This document shows, piece after piece, positions 10,431 through 20,886 of a DNA stretch of 64,000 bases (position 1 is its first letter; the number at the start of each line of letters is the position of its first letter). A model generated the notes under the pieces. The model did no database searches, was not told the origin of the DNA, and saw only the letters and a list, made by a program, of their open reading frames with translations. The stretch covers positions 89,462,983 to 89,526,982 of the forward strand of contig CP136061.1 of NCBI GenBank assembly GCA_032622095.1. The letters are read 5' to 3'. Position numbers and translations under genes: made by a program. This DNA comes from Siphonodentalium dalli (lineage: Eukaryota; Mollusca; Scaphopoda; Gadilida; Siphonodentaliidae).

Positions 10431-11223
10431 GGAGACCCTTTCTATAACGGGTTTTACGCGTTAGTGATCGGCTCACATAAAACCACATATAAATTTAATC
10501 AAATTTGACAATTGCATCAATATATGGGTTTATTCCATAGAAGATCTGAGAAGATATTATATTTGTTCTGAACACCACAAATTGAAATTGAAAACAGTAA
10601 TTAATGATATTTTTTTCTGAACACCACAAATTGAAAAGGGTAATTTAATGTGGAAAATACATTAGATGGCAATGATTTTGAATGCATTTGACCTTTCGAA
10701 AATTAGATAAATTATGTGGTCGTAAATTTAATTAATTCTGTCACCTATTCCAGGTAATATATAAATTGGAAATTACATATATATCGTGAGATTTTCCGTG
10801 TAAGAAATGTTTAACTAATAAGTAATATAGGACCACTTACAATTAAAATAAACACAAAATAGTGATGGGATATTGGAATAAAATAACAGCACACGTTGTC
10901 GGCGATCTGTTGTGTATGGGTGTACTCGATTGTTAATGGGTGACTTTGGATGTACTCGATTGTTGGCATTGAAGCCAAACATTACCGATTATACTTCGGC
11001 TCTCAGTTTAAATGTAAACAAATCAATGTTAGTCCTAATAAGCTGGAATATTCTATGTGTAATTCAACATGAATGTTAGATTATACATCATTATGACCAT
11101 AAGATGTCACTCTTTCTGATATATCTAGCATCATGTATTGATTTGTTGGGTAAAATCAAATAAAATAGCCGTCAAAACCCACCACCAGGTCTGGGCATAA
11201 AACCATTTATAGAAAGGGTATCC
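10431..11223. mobile_element. ~790-bp element with imperfect ~29-bp inverted ends
   Basis: GGAGACCCTTTCTATAACGG at left pairs with ...ATTTATAGAAAGGGTATCC at right, continuing into TTTTA(C/T)GC. No convincing target duplication and no ORF. AT-rich interior. Confidence 0.45.
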
Positions 11224-11839
11224 AGTATTCTCAATTCACAGAAATAATCTTGGTTCGTGAACAAAAAGTAGGACCGAAGATTATCAAGTCAGGTCGGATG
11301 CGGCCTTGTGTGCGTTCTGGCCTTTCATGTGACTGGATACCATTGGGGACCATAATGGAATAAATGGTTTTATGCTATTCCGATGATTTTGGTCACATGA
11401 CAACCTCTTTACAGATGCAAACCTTTATTGAAATTCACTATATTTATTTTGTCAAATGGTCATATGTCTCCAAACTCAGCTTGGATTTTACATCACATTT
11501 AACAATTCAGGCACATCCCGAATTCCACCATTATAGTGGTATTCCACTATTATAGTGGTAAATGACCATAACATATTCATGTTTCCTTTATTTGAATCGA
11601 GAATAGAAGATAGCGCATACCATTGCACAGCCAAATTTCGCTCTTAACAATATCGCAGCGAATGAACAGTCTTCCGACAAAATACGTTGTGCAATCTTTT
11701 GCGCCAGCTTTGTTATTCAACAATATTACTAATATATGCCTTTCTAAATGACAATAAAATGACTCAGTAGCTCTTTCATAATAACATTTAAACTAAATGA
11801 ATGCTAATTGAGTTGCTTATCATGTGCCATCATGATTAA
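11224..11839. other. Intron e8-e9 remainder
   Basis: Near 11325-11375 the string ATAAATGGTTTTATGC repeats part of the right terminus of the preceding element, so more of it may lie here. TCCACTATTATAGTGG near 11545 is a small palindrome. No gene. Confidence 0.45.
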
Positions 11840-11987
11840 TCATTCTGCTGTGGTTAAGGAGTCGATTACTTATGAGCTTTACTGTATGCGAGTCTCCCAT
11901 AGGGATATGGGAGACTCGCATAAGATAATGCACTGGCACAGGACCTTTAATGCTGCACCAGCACAACTCCCATTATGAAAGGGTTAA
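11840..11987. mobile_element. Fused remnants of Tc1-like and TTAA-type MITEs
   Basis: 11840-11884 is the right end of the Tc1-like family (ATTCTGCTGTGGTTAAGGAG.. TTTACTG, TA). It runs straight into 11885-11987, the end of a TTAA-type MITE (GCGAGTCTCCCATAGGG.. ATTATGAAAGGG, TTAA at 11984-11987). Confidence 0.7.
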
Positions 11988-12021
11988 AAGCCCACTAATT
12001 AACCAGTAAACCAATTATAAC

Positions 12022-12212
12022 CTGTTTTGGTGCTGACTGTACAGCTTCTGCGAGTTCCCTGTCCTGCTGATCCTGCAGTTGAGTGAGAATATCCAGCATG
12101 ATTTCCTCGTATGTCACGGTTTGATCTGAACGTGTCTCCATCACATATTTCCTCAACAAAGTTTGTATCGCAGCCGCCTCCTCCAACACGGAGTAGTAGT
12201 CTTGCTGCTCAT
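12022..12212 (-). CDS. Coiled-coil repeat gene, exon e8
   Basis: Acceptor ...aaatttcaaacag, donor CCAAAACAG|gttata. Two opening bases complete an Asp codon with e7; the end is in phase 0. The translation contains EQQDYYSVLEEAAAIQTLLR, KYVMETRSDQTVTYEEIMLD and ILTQLQDQQDRELAEAVQSA, ending PKQ. It is a helical, acidic segment with no recognised domain. Remnants of two MITE families lie in the intron, the nearer ending about 35 bp past the donor. Confidence 0.84.
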
Positions 12213-12303
12213 CTGTTTGAAATTTAATTGATACATTTTATCTTATTGTAATCGATAAGACAGCATCATGGTATGAAATTGAGGGCTTGGATTTATATTT
12301 AAC

Positions 12304-12605
12304 CAGATAAACAAAGATGAATAACTCTAGAATGGAAAACCCGAACAAAATGATTGAACACTCTATTGAATGTACTCATAGTAGTGAACATCCACACAAA
12401 ATATCATTGAGGATTACTGTTCAAGTTATGACCTGAACAGACATCAGATGGATCAAAAAGCCAAAATTTCCAGATACACAAAGATGAATAACTCTAGAAT
12501 GGAAAATCCGAACAAAACAATGGAACCCTCTGTTGAATGTCCTCATAGTAGTGAACATCCATACCAAATTTCAAGTTATGACATGAACAAAAAGGGGGTA
12601 TAACT
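12304..12605. repeat. Two-copy tandem repeat, ~167-bp unit
   Basis: AGATGAATAACTCTAGAATG and CTCATAGTAGTGAACATCCA occur twice, 167 bp apart, in the intron between e7 and e8. Confidence 0.8.
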
Positions 12606-13587
12606 AACATATGTATGACATTGTAGTAATGTGTGGTTTTGAAATTTCATTTTGGTTTTAATAATTTTTGTAGAAAAACAAGGTTTTGGTTTCGGATATG
12701 GTATTACCCAATACATCAATGACTAAATGCATAGAGAAGAAAGGTATTACATATACTTAGCATATAATTTCCAGCAATTTTCCAGTGATTTCCATAGTCT
12801 ATGTGTCAGTATGTGGCATTATCGCCCATATGACCCCCAAATGTTCCAAATTGAAACTGCTATAATGGTTGCAAATAGCAGCTGACAAAAGTGCGAGCTA
12901 ACCACATGTCTTGGAAAAGCGACCAGATGTGTCAGTTAATTGAAAATGGAGGAATAGGTTTTATAGAATATATCGGGTTGCGGGTTGGAATTGAAATAAA
13001 ACTGAAAGAAAACCGAGAAACCATTAAACCACCACATCACTATAACATTGTGCTAAATTTAGCACACTCTAAACAAATGTAAAGTACACAGATCAAGGCC
13101 CAGAAGTCATAAATATTGGGTAATGTAAAATACTGATGAAGGGTTCATTTCCAGCGGCCTTCATCTGCAAGAGATGTTAGCATGGTCTGAGCAGGCCAGA
13201 ATATTCTGAATTTTGAATATTTTTTCTGATTTTTTGGGGGCTATTTTTCAGAATCTTTGGCCAAATTGAAAACCCAATTCTAATGCACTTAAGCCAATAT
13301 ACCCCCGGAAACATCACATATTCCGGCTCACCGCTTCAATGTTAGATATTCCTACGCGCCAATATTGCCGTCAGCTAAATTTCTAATCTCGTCCATGCCC
13401 AATCCAGCTCCGCTCACTGTTCCGTTTCTCTCCATGATGTCACCCTTACGCAGTACACACCGGCGACGTTACGGAGTAGATGTATAGAGTAAACTGTTGG
13501 CGCCAAATCTACTGACTTCCGTTACTAGCTCGTTGCTATATAAACAAACCAGCGGCGTCGCTTTTGTCGAAATTTGACAGTCAGTAC
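12606..13587. other. Intron e7-e8, no supported feature
   Basis: Mixed AT-rich and moderately GC-rich DNA. A 63-codon ORF at 12891-13082 lacks any recognised motif. Confidence 0.5.
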
Positions 13588-14058
13588 ATTCGCCCTGTAT
13601 ACATGTAGTTTCAGAAAACACAAAACACCACACCATTATATCCCATCAATATCATTGTCTCGATATCATTTGACCAAATTTCTTGACATGAAACCGCGAC
13701 AGACACGGCGTGAAATACATCTCATTGAGTAAACAATTGTTTAAATTCAACTTCAAGTTCGCGGTAAAATAAAAACCGCAATTTGTAAGTGGTAAACATC
13801 TGAAAAAGACATCAGGTACATGCAGAAACTAATTGTTGTGCATATTTATTTCTATACGAGGTGGCAATTTTTCATCTTTATCAGCAGTTTTAACAATAAG
13901 AGCGATGCTAATTGAGGGACTATATTTTATCCAGCGCATTAATATTAAAACAAACAGTTGTGAATTGGCTGAGTGTTTTCTATGTCTGCACATTTCATCG
14001 ATAATTACAAGGCATGTGTGTGTCGAAATAACTTTTTAAGTTCAAAGAGAATTAGAAT

Positions 14059-14216
14059 GGGGATAACAGTGTGGTGTTTTGTGATTTCGGAAAGGTACAG
14101 GGCGAATATACTGTGGTAAATACCCGTAAATACCGCCGTCGCCCATTAACTAAATTTGCCACAGTATATTCGCCCTGTACCTTTCCGAAATCACAAAACA
14201 CCACACCGTTATCCCC
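14059..14216. repeat. Inverted repeat with 58-bp arms
   Basis: Arms 14059-14116 and 14159-14216, GGGGATAACAGTGTGGTGTT.. and its complement, nearly identical (one mismatch seen: ACAGTGTGG / CCACACCGT), around a 42-bp loop. A third, diverged copy of the right arm lies at about 13588-13650 in direct orientation (ATTCGCCCTGTA..CACAAAACACCACACC). Looks like a MITE, possibly the ends of a larger element from 13.59 kb. Confidence 0.75.
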
Positions 14217-14308
14217 TAAATATACGTCAAACCGAATACTAAAACATTAACATAATGAATAATAATTATAATGACAATAATAGATATTGAGTTGACAGAA
14301 ACACAAAC

Positions 14309-14512
14309 CATTATTTTCTAGGTTGAGATGAGCCGCTTTATCCTTGAGTTCTCGCAGCCTCTCTTTCATCTCGGCATTGTCCATCGTTGAGGCGATCTCT
14401 GCCAGTTCCTGAAGATCGTCGTCCTGAAACATGCTCAGGAATTTCTCGATCTCTGACTGATGTTTCTTTAGAATTTCCTGACAATAAACTGACTGCCAAG
14501 CTTCTATGTCAT
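14309..14512 (-). CDS. Coiled-coil repeat gene, exon e7
   Basis: Acceptor ...cttcttcttcatgcag is excellent; donor is AATAATG|gtttgt. Phase 1 at both ends (204 bases). Encodes DIEAWQSVYCQEILKKHQSE, then IEKFLSMFQDDDLQELAEIA and STMDNAEMKERLRELKDKAA, ending HLNLENN. No proline, and heptad-like spacing of Leu, Ile and Met argues for a coiled coil. The closing G joins AT of e8 to give Asp. A sharp inverted repeat with 58-bp arms sits in the intron about 90 bp downstream. Confidence 0.84.
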
Positions 14513-14879
14513 CTGCATGAAGAAGAAGAGTATCATGTGAGTAATCAATAAACCAAATTTCAAAACAATCAGATTACTAAAATTAAAGGACTAGAAACAA
14601 GGACCATAACTCCGGTAAAAATGGGGGGAACTCACCCATATTCGACTTGACCTGTATATTCATTAGAGCAATCCATGTAGTGAATTTGAAAACAATTGGA
14701 CAACTAGAACTAAAGTTATCATCCTGAAACCATCTGGGACGCATGCATGCACAGAGAAGATGCACACACAGACAGACAACAGTTAATTTATATAGACCTC
14801 CTAACATGTTTTTTGGGGGACAATCAGTTGACTGACCATGGCTTTCTCTACTTATTAATAACTAGCTGATGAGTCCGAC

Positions 14880-15230
14880 TTCGTCCAGGCTATTTAGAGA
14901 ACAACGTTGAAAAGTATTAGGAGAAAGAAAAAAACTATTGTTCGATCGGTCCAGAAACATGCCTATATGAGGGTATATGAGTGACGTCAAGGTCAAGGAC
15001 ACACTCGAACGTGAAATTGGACCCGCCCATATTGTTTCCGGGACCAAAGTAGGCCTACATACCAAATTTGAGTCGGATCGGTTGAGGTCTAGAAACATGC
15101 CTGTATGAGCGAGGTCAAGATGAAGGTCACGGCCAAATTTGAGTCTGATCGGTTTAGCAGTTTTTGAGTCTATAAGACATAAACACATACATACAGACAG
15201 ACAGAAGTTCCAAAATATATATGAGATATC
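14880..15230. repeat. Dispersed repeat, copy 1 (second at 45240-45425)
   Basis: AGGTCAAGGACAC..GAAATTGGACCCGCCCAT, CCAAATTTGAG(T/A)C(G/A)GATCGGTTGA and GAGTCTATAAGA..ACATACATACAGACAGA are shared with 45240-45425. The ACAGACAG end is microsatellite-like. No ORF. Confidence 0.7.
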
Positions 15231-15335
15231 CCATATTATACAAAATAAAACCTTGGGGTAGCTATTTGTACTTGAAAGGTTCTTCTTCATTTTGTAATAT
15301 GCGATTCATGATCTGATCAGAATAAAAACTATTAA

Positions 15336-16021
15336 AGGCCCAAGCCTTGAAATAGTGTGTCTGTCATTTGCAGAATGAGGTCCCCAGAGGGTGAATTTAG
15401 TGATGCTACCCCGCATAGCGGGCTAGCATCACAAAATTCACCCTCTGAGAACCTCATTCTGCTTACCACTCAGCAGAATAAGGTTCCCAGAGGGTGAATT
15501 TGGTGATGCTAGCCCGCTATGCGGGGTAGCATCACTAAATTCACCCTCTGGGGACCTCATTCTGCAAATGACAGGCACACTATTTCAAGGCTTGTAAAGG
15601 CCCACTAAATTATTGCATGCCCAGATCACATTATATACAAAATATTATATATTTGGAAGAGGAACAAAAATATTTATATTACACCAGAATACGGAACAGC
15701 TGTGGCCTAGGAGTGCCCACCAAGTGATAGAGATTCTCAGATTCATCCCAAGACTTCCAACGTCAGTTACCCCAGAATGCATTATGATTCACAACTAAGG
15801 TAGAGTTATTCCCCTTCCATTGAGAATAGTAAACTGGTAGTACAGACCAGATAAAAATTAAGCACAGAACACACATCAGTACGTTGATAAAAATAACATA
15901 TGCCCAGTTTATTCGACCAGATAAGTTGATACAATGTTATAATGCTTCTTCTTTCAAATGGTATATAATATGGAAAATTATGTATACAATGTGAGCTGGG
16001 ATTCGAAAATTAAGTGGGCCT
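15336..16021. mobile_element. TTAA-flanked element with AGGCCCACT termini, interrupted by a MITE
   Basis: Termini AGGCC|CACTAAATTATT and AATTAAGTGGGCCT are inverted, flanked by TTAA (15332-15335, 16022-16025). The 254-bp hAT-like MITE at 15341-15594 sits within its left terminus. A diverged copy spans 20031-20650. TTAA with these ends could be piggyBac- or Kolobok-type; not decided. Confidence 0.6.
15341..15594. mobile_element. hAT-like 254-bp palindromic MITE with 8-bp TSD
   Basis: Termini CAAGCCTTGAAATAGTG / CACTATTTCAAGGCTTG, flanked on both sides by TAAAGGCC (15333-15340, 15595-15602). Same length as the copies at 5958 and 61503. Confidence 0.88.
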
Positions 16022-16027
16022 TTAAAA

Positions 16028-16640
16028 CAAACTAGAGGTGTGACTGTCCCAATGGGACTAAGGATACCCCCCGTGTTTTTAAAATACTAAGATGTTTCAC
16101 ATGTCAGTAAACATTTAGTTAAAATAATAAAATAACAGTTCCCATTGCAGGTGCACAAACCTAACCCTAATCTTAAACCTATTGACCTAAAAATGTAGAA
16201 ATAAAAGCTCGGACAAATTAGGCATGTTGTAAAAAAGTCGAAAAAGGGGGATAACTCCACCAAAAAAATTCCAGACAGACGTCATAATCGCAGGTGCACA
16301 GGTTCCCATGGTACTAAATATCTGTGCCAAGTTAAAAAAAAATTGACCTAAAAATGTAGGAATAAAAGCTCGGACAAAATTATACATGTTGCAAAAAATT
16401 TCTAAGTCGAATAAGGGGGAATAACTCCACCAAAAAAAGTGGGACAGACGTCATAATCGCAGGTGCACAGGTTCCCATGGTGGTTGATGCCTGTGCCAAG
16501 TTTCACGGAAATTGATCAAAAAACGACTGAGAAAAACTCCGGACAAATTTGTGTCCACGGACGGACGACGGACGGACGATGAACAGACGGATGGACGAGC
16601 TGACTCCAGTATACCCCCCCTAACTTCGTTCGGGGGTATA
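16028..16640 (+). mobile_element. GGACGG-rich repeat with terminal hairpin, second type
   Basis: Starts ACTAGAGGTGTGACTGTCCC, has internal duplications of GTGCACAGGTTCCCATGG and AAAAATGTAG(G/A)AATAAAAGC, then GGACGGACGACGGACGGACG and the closing stem-loop ATACCCCCCCTAACTTCGTT..GGGGGTAT. Confidence 0.65.
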
Positions 16641-16683
16641 AAAATGTGTGTGGAATGACAAGAAATGGAACAGGTTGCAATGA

Positions 16684-16890
16684 AGGAGTATAAACGCGTG
16701 ATGCTAACCTTGATGAGGGAGTATAAACGCGTGATGCTAACCTTGATGTGGGAGTATAAACGCATGATGCTAACCTTGATGTGGGAGTATAAATGTGTGA
16801 TGCTAACCTTGATATGGGAGTATAAATGTGTGATGCTAACCTTGATGTGGGAGTATAAATGTGTGATGCTAACCTTGATGTGGGAGCTCC
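16684..16890. repeat. 33-bp minisatellite, six copies, spanning the e6 donor
   Basis: Unit GTGATGCTAACCTTGATGTG + GGAGTATAAATGT. On the minus strand each unit contains CATCAAG|gttagc, the exact donor of exon e6, so the splice site is repeated five more times into the intron at 33-bp spacing. Confidence 0.9.
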
Positions 16891-16998
16891 TTCTGATCTT
16901 TCATCTTGGGAACCTTGTTTCCCTGATTCACGAATTCTCTGCGATAAGATGACCTCTGTCTTGCTAAATCTCCCTGACATTTTGTGTCTGCTGTAGTC
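16874..16998 (-). CDS. Coiled-coil repeat gene, exon e6
   Basis: Acceptor ...acactttttatag, donor CACATCAAG|gttagc. Two frames are open through it. Only one fits both neighbours: a single opening base completes the Arg codon from e5 and a single closing base makes Asp with e7. That frame reads TTADTKCQGDLARQRSSYRR and then EFVNQGNKVPKMKDQKELPH. The other frame starts with a Met inside the exon and runs into a minisatellite, but breaks phase, so I reject it. The donor end of this exon is the last unit of a six-copy, 33-bp minisatellite that repeats the splice site into the intron. Confidence 0.7.
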
Positions 16999-17172
16999 CT
17001 ATAAAAAGTGTGGTGAAAGTTGTTATGATTATATAATTAAAATGATCTTGTCAATATGAGAGTTTTATTGGGGTGGTTTATACCCCAAATTTAAATAGTT
17101 TTCATTGAGTTAAAAAACGTTGCATATAATTTCTCAATAAACCAACACCAAGCATTAACTAGAGGTGAGCTG

Positions 17173-17632
17173 TCAAGCCTGAAAATAGCATGTCTGTCAC
17201 TTGCAGAATGAGGTCCCCAGAGGGTGACTTTAGTGATGCTACCCCACAGTGGGCTAGCATCACCAAATTCATCCTCTGGAGACCTCATTCTGCTTTGTTC
17301 TCATCTTCTGGGAATTATCTATAGCATCAAATAAACATTGTTTTAGTTATGTTTTCCCATCTGGGACGTTTTTATGTCCCCTAATTTGCAGAAGATAAAA
17401 TGCATAATCGAGGTGCCCAATGGGTGAACATCACCAACTTAAACAGGGGAACTTCAATCTGCTCCGAAGTCTACCATAGCAGTTGAGGACCTAAGCAGAA
17501 TGAGGTTCCCAGAGGGTGAATTTGGTGATGCTAGCCCACTGTGCGGGAAAGCGTCACTAAATTCACCCTCTGGGAACCTCATTCTGCTTAGGTCCTCACT
17601 CTGCAAATGACAGATGCACTATTTGCAGGTTT
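17173..17632. mobile_element. hAT-like long MITE, ~460 bp, most complete copy
   Basis: Left CAAGCCTGAAAATAGCATGT, right ATGCACTATTTGCAGGTTTG; both halves contain the palindromic AGAATGAGGT(C/T)CCCAGAGG module, separated by an internal segment with TGCATAATCGAGGTG and ACTTCAATCTG. Termini resemble but are not identical to the 254-bp form. No clear TSD. Confidence 0.7.
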
Positions 17633-17633
17633 G

Positions 17634-18232
17634 TGAGCTGTCACAATGGGACTAAGGATACCCCACATGACTGTCAGTGGCAGAAATGTTTTACGCACTC
17701 AAGTTATGCTCTGGATAGGTAAGTGAGACACACACATAAATGGACAGACTGCAAACAAAATTGCCCAATTGGCCTCTGTGCCAAGTTTATAAAAAATTTA
17801 CTGGAAAATGTAGGAATACAAGCTTGGACAAAATTCTGAATGTTGCGAAAATATTGAGTCGAAAAATGGGAATAACTCCACAAAAAAAGTTGGACGGACC
17901 TCATAATCGCAGGTGCACTGGTTCACATGGTACTAAATATATGTACCACATTTACAAACAATTGACTGAAAAATGTAGGAATACAAGATAGGACAAAATT
18001 ATGCATTTTGAGAAAAATTTACTAAGTCGAAAAAGGGAGATAACTCCACAATAAACAGTCCGACGGACCTCATAAATAACAGGTTCCCATGGTACTAAAT
18101 AACACTGCCAAGCTTTAAAAAATTGACCTGCAAAATGTAGGAATAAAAGATTGGACAGAGTTGCATCTACAGATGGACAAACAGATGTCATGATGGACGG
18201 GCATACAGGCCGATTCCTTTATACCCCCCACC
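17634..18232 (+). mobile_element. GGACGG-type repeat, diverged copy
   Basis: GAGCTGTCACAATGGGACTA at left, tandem internal blocks (AAAATGTAGGAATACAAG near 17810 and 17970), GATGGACGGGCATACAGGC and TATACCCCCCAC at right. Related to 16028-16640; the closing hairpin is decayed. Confidence 0.6.
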
Positions 18233-18598
18233 CCGTAACGTGTAATAACCCTGCAGTCGATCATGCTGTGAATCTATACTTCTACTCTGGCTGGGCTGTA
18301 CAGATCATATTCCAACTGTTCAAAACCTGTTGCCACCAGATGAAACAGAACTGATGATACAGTAATAAAAATTTTCTATTTTCAAAATATTAATGCAATC
18401 CTAATAAACTGTACTGGCATACAATATACTATTATCATGCTTACACCCCCATCTAAGATCTCCACTTATTTGAACATTTCACAAAGTAAATGATCTTTGT
18501 TTCATGTTATTTCAGTTACAAAGAATATGCACAGACAGAAGATACTGTGGACTCGTGTCTTCAACCCAGAATTATTATCTTATACCCATAAAGATGTA

Positions 18599-18781
18599 CA
18601 GTAATGCCCTAAGTAATCGACTCCTTAAACACATCAGAATTATGGGTAACTTTTCAGGATTTAGTTGGAAATATGGCATGTTGCCATTCATCGGAAAGAT
18701 CTCACAGATTTCCGACTAAATCCTGAAAAGTTACCCATAATTCTGCTGTGGTGAAGGAATCGATTATTTAGGGCATTAATG
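18599..18781. mobile_element. Tc1/mariner-like palindromic MITE
   Basis: CAGTAATGCCCTAAGTAATC / ATTTAGGGCATTAATG, flanked by TA on each side. The centre of the palindrome is shortened (183 bp against about 212). Confidence 0.82.
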
Positions 18782-19074
18782 TACATGAAAGATGCTATTT
18801 TGTTTGATATTGAATTGTCTATGCAATTATTTCATATCATTTTGATGTTTTAGAGGGCACCAAAAATTATTTGACAATTTTTCAATAACAAAATGATATT
18901 CTATGGTAATTACAGGTCACATTTACATGTTATAGTTGGTTTTCAACATTTTTTAACAGAATAAAGCGGAAAACAATGTTCGATGAAATTTTTCATGTTG
19001 TTGTTGTAACTGGAGGTCTGGAACCTTGAGTACATCTTTAAGAAAAACATCTGGAAGACAGATTGTACCTTTAA

Positions 19075-19746
19075 CCCTTCCATGACTGGAGCTACCTGAA
19101 ATTTTGCAAAAACACTGTGCCAATGCATTCTCTTATAGGGAGTCTCGCAGATATAAGAGAATACATTGGCCTCACAATATATGTCTTGATCTTGTAAGCC
19201 TGGGTATTTTCTTATATATGTGAGGCTCCCTATGGGAGACTCACATATATAAGAGAATTCACTGGCACAGGATCTTTAACCCTTTCGGTGCCAGGGGCCG
19301 ATCTCATCGGCCCTAAATTAAGGTCTGTAAAATCAGCCCAAAAAAAATTAAATATAGATTTTTTTTTTTTTGGGTATGCTTAAGCATGCTATAGAGAATT
19401 TAAAAACAAAGTGGATAAAACCTTAGGGGCATGTTATAACTCAAAACTATCACCAAGTATTCATAGTAATAATTTTGATGCAATGAAAAACATAAGATTC
19501 CCTGGCACTAAACCTACAAAATAAGTCTGTTAAAGAATATAAGAAAAAATTATTAAAATTGTAAAAAATAATAACAAATGAACATTTTTTAGGCCAATGC
19601 ATTCTCTTATATATGCGAGGTGACCTATGGTCGACTCGCATATATAAGAGAATGCATTGGCACAGGGTATATGGGTTTGATACAAAAATCGGACCTGGCA
19701 CTCAAAGGGTTAATGCTGCATCAGCGCATCTCCCGCCATGAAATGG
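19075..19746. mobile_element. TTAA-type MITE (host of a nested MITE)
   Basis: Left TTAA 19071-19074 then CCCTTCCATGACTGGAGC; right CGCCATGAAATGG then TTAA 19747-19750. Its GGATCTTTAATGCTGC segment, intact in other copies, is interrupted at TTAA by a second MITE (19280-19709). The right end lies 25 bp from the donor of exon e5. Confidence 0.85.
19280..19709. mobile_element. Nested TTAA-type MITE, GTGCCAGG subtype
   Basis: CCCTTTCGGTGCCAGG at left and CCTGGCACTCAAAGGG at right, flanked by TTAA at 19276-19279 and 19710-19713. Contains GGCCGATCTCATCGGCC near the left and one full hairpin with GCGAGGTGACCTATGGTCGA at its loop. Confidence 0.88.
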
Positions 19747-19775
19747 TTAAATAGATTTCAAGTGTTGAAACAAAC

Positions 19776-20016
19776 CTTCCAGAAAGAGCAGACTGTATGC
19801 GTTCTGTGAGTCCAACAGACAGGAGAGCTATTTCAACATTCTTATTAAATCTGCCTTGATTTGCCTCCACTTTGAGAGAGAGTAACATGCTCTTCCTCGT
19901 ATCATAACAGTCACTTGTTGCATAGAGACGACCTATAAGAGCCTCTTGTTCATCATCGAATCGACCAATCAGATCAGCTAGATGGTTGATGGGATTGTCT
20001 GCAGCTGCATCCTCTG
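19776..20016 (-). CDS. Coiled-coil repeat gene, exon e5
   Basis: The largest exon of the gene here (241 bases). Acceptor ...tatttcttatcag, donor TCTGGAAG|gtttgt. Two opening bases complete an Ala codon with e4 and two closing bases make Arg with e6. Its open frame runs from EDAADNPINHLADLIGRF through DDEQEALIGRLYATSDCYDT and KSMLLSLKVEANQGRFNKNV to LTERIQSALSG. The acceptor is followed by a second CAG (NAGNAG), so an isoform lacking one codon is possible. The exon is tightly bracketed by MITEs: a TTAA-type element ends 25 bp past the donor and a hAT-like MITE starts about 50 bp before the acceptor. Confidence 0.82.
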
Positions 20017-20030
20017 CTGATAAGAAATAA

Positions 20031-20650
20031 ACTTAAAAGCTGTGGTCCAGGAATGTGCCCCCAAGCAAGCCTTGAAATAGTGTGTCTGTCATTTGCAGAA
20101 TGAGGTGCCCCGAGGGTGAATTTAGTGATGCTACCCCCGCATAGCGGGCTAGCATCACCAAATTCACCCTCTGGGAACCTCATTCTGCTTACACCTCAGC
20201 AGAATGAGGTTCCCAGAGGGTAATTTGGTGATGCTAGCACACCTCAGCAAAATGAGGTTCCCAGAGGGTAATTTGGTGATGCTAGCCCGCTATGCGGGGG
20301 TAGCATCACTAAATTCACCCTCTGGGGACCTCATTCTGCAAATGACAGACACACTATTTCAAGGAGTGTCGACCAAGTGATAAAGATTCTCAGAATGCAT
20401 CATAATTCACAACTAAGAGATAGAGTTATTCACCTTCCATTGAGAATTATAAACTGGCAGTACAGACCAGATCAAAATTAAGCACAAAATACATGTCGGT
20501 ACCTTGACAAAAATGACATGTTCAGAGTTTATTCGATGGGATAAGTTGATAATACAACGTTTTGGAGCTTCCTCTTTCAAATGGTATATGACATGGAATA
20601 TGTTGTCTATAATGTGATATGGGGGTTCGAAAATGAAGTTGGCCTTTAAA
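20031..20650. mobile_element. Copy of the AGGCCCACT element carrying a hAT-like MITE
   Basis: Homologous to 15690-16020 (GTGATA(A/G)AGATTCTCAGA, TTCTTC/TTCCTC then TTTCAAATGGTATAT, GGCCTTTAAA at the end). A 254-bp-type MITE, 20066 to about 20361, interrupts it; the uninterrupted sequence GGAGTGCCCACCAAGTGATA at about 15710 is the empty site. The MITE has an internal ~55-bp duplication (20193-20285). It begins about 50 bp upstream of the acceptor of exon e5. Confidence 0.7.
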
Positions 20651-20886
20651 GTTGAATAATCTCATTGATTTTTGTGTTCATATTATTTCTCCAAAACATG
20701 TGGCTAAAAGATCCAACGACATTGACTCATAGGCATCACAGGGCTATAAAAAACTCTAAAAATATGCGATAGTAAAGTAGAGGAACATCATATGAATCCC
20801 TGCAACCAAGTAAAAGAGTTCTTTATCTGTGCAGATGAAAGCATTTTAATATAAGCTACTGCATCTTCAACGTTATCACTGTGTAT

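Noticed and set aside
16516-16980. 154-codon minus-strand ORF with TSRLASHIYTP repeats
   Set aside because: It is exon e6 in the wrong frame running into the 33-bp minisatellite. The frame breaks phase with e5 and e7, and the repeat peptide follows from the 33-bp unit.
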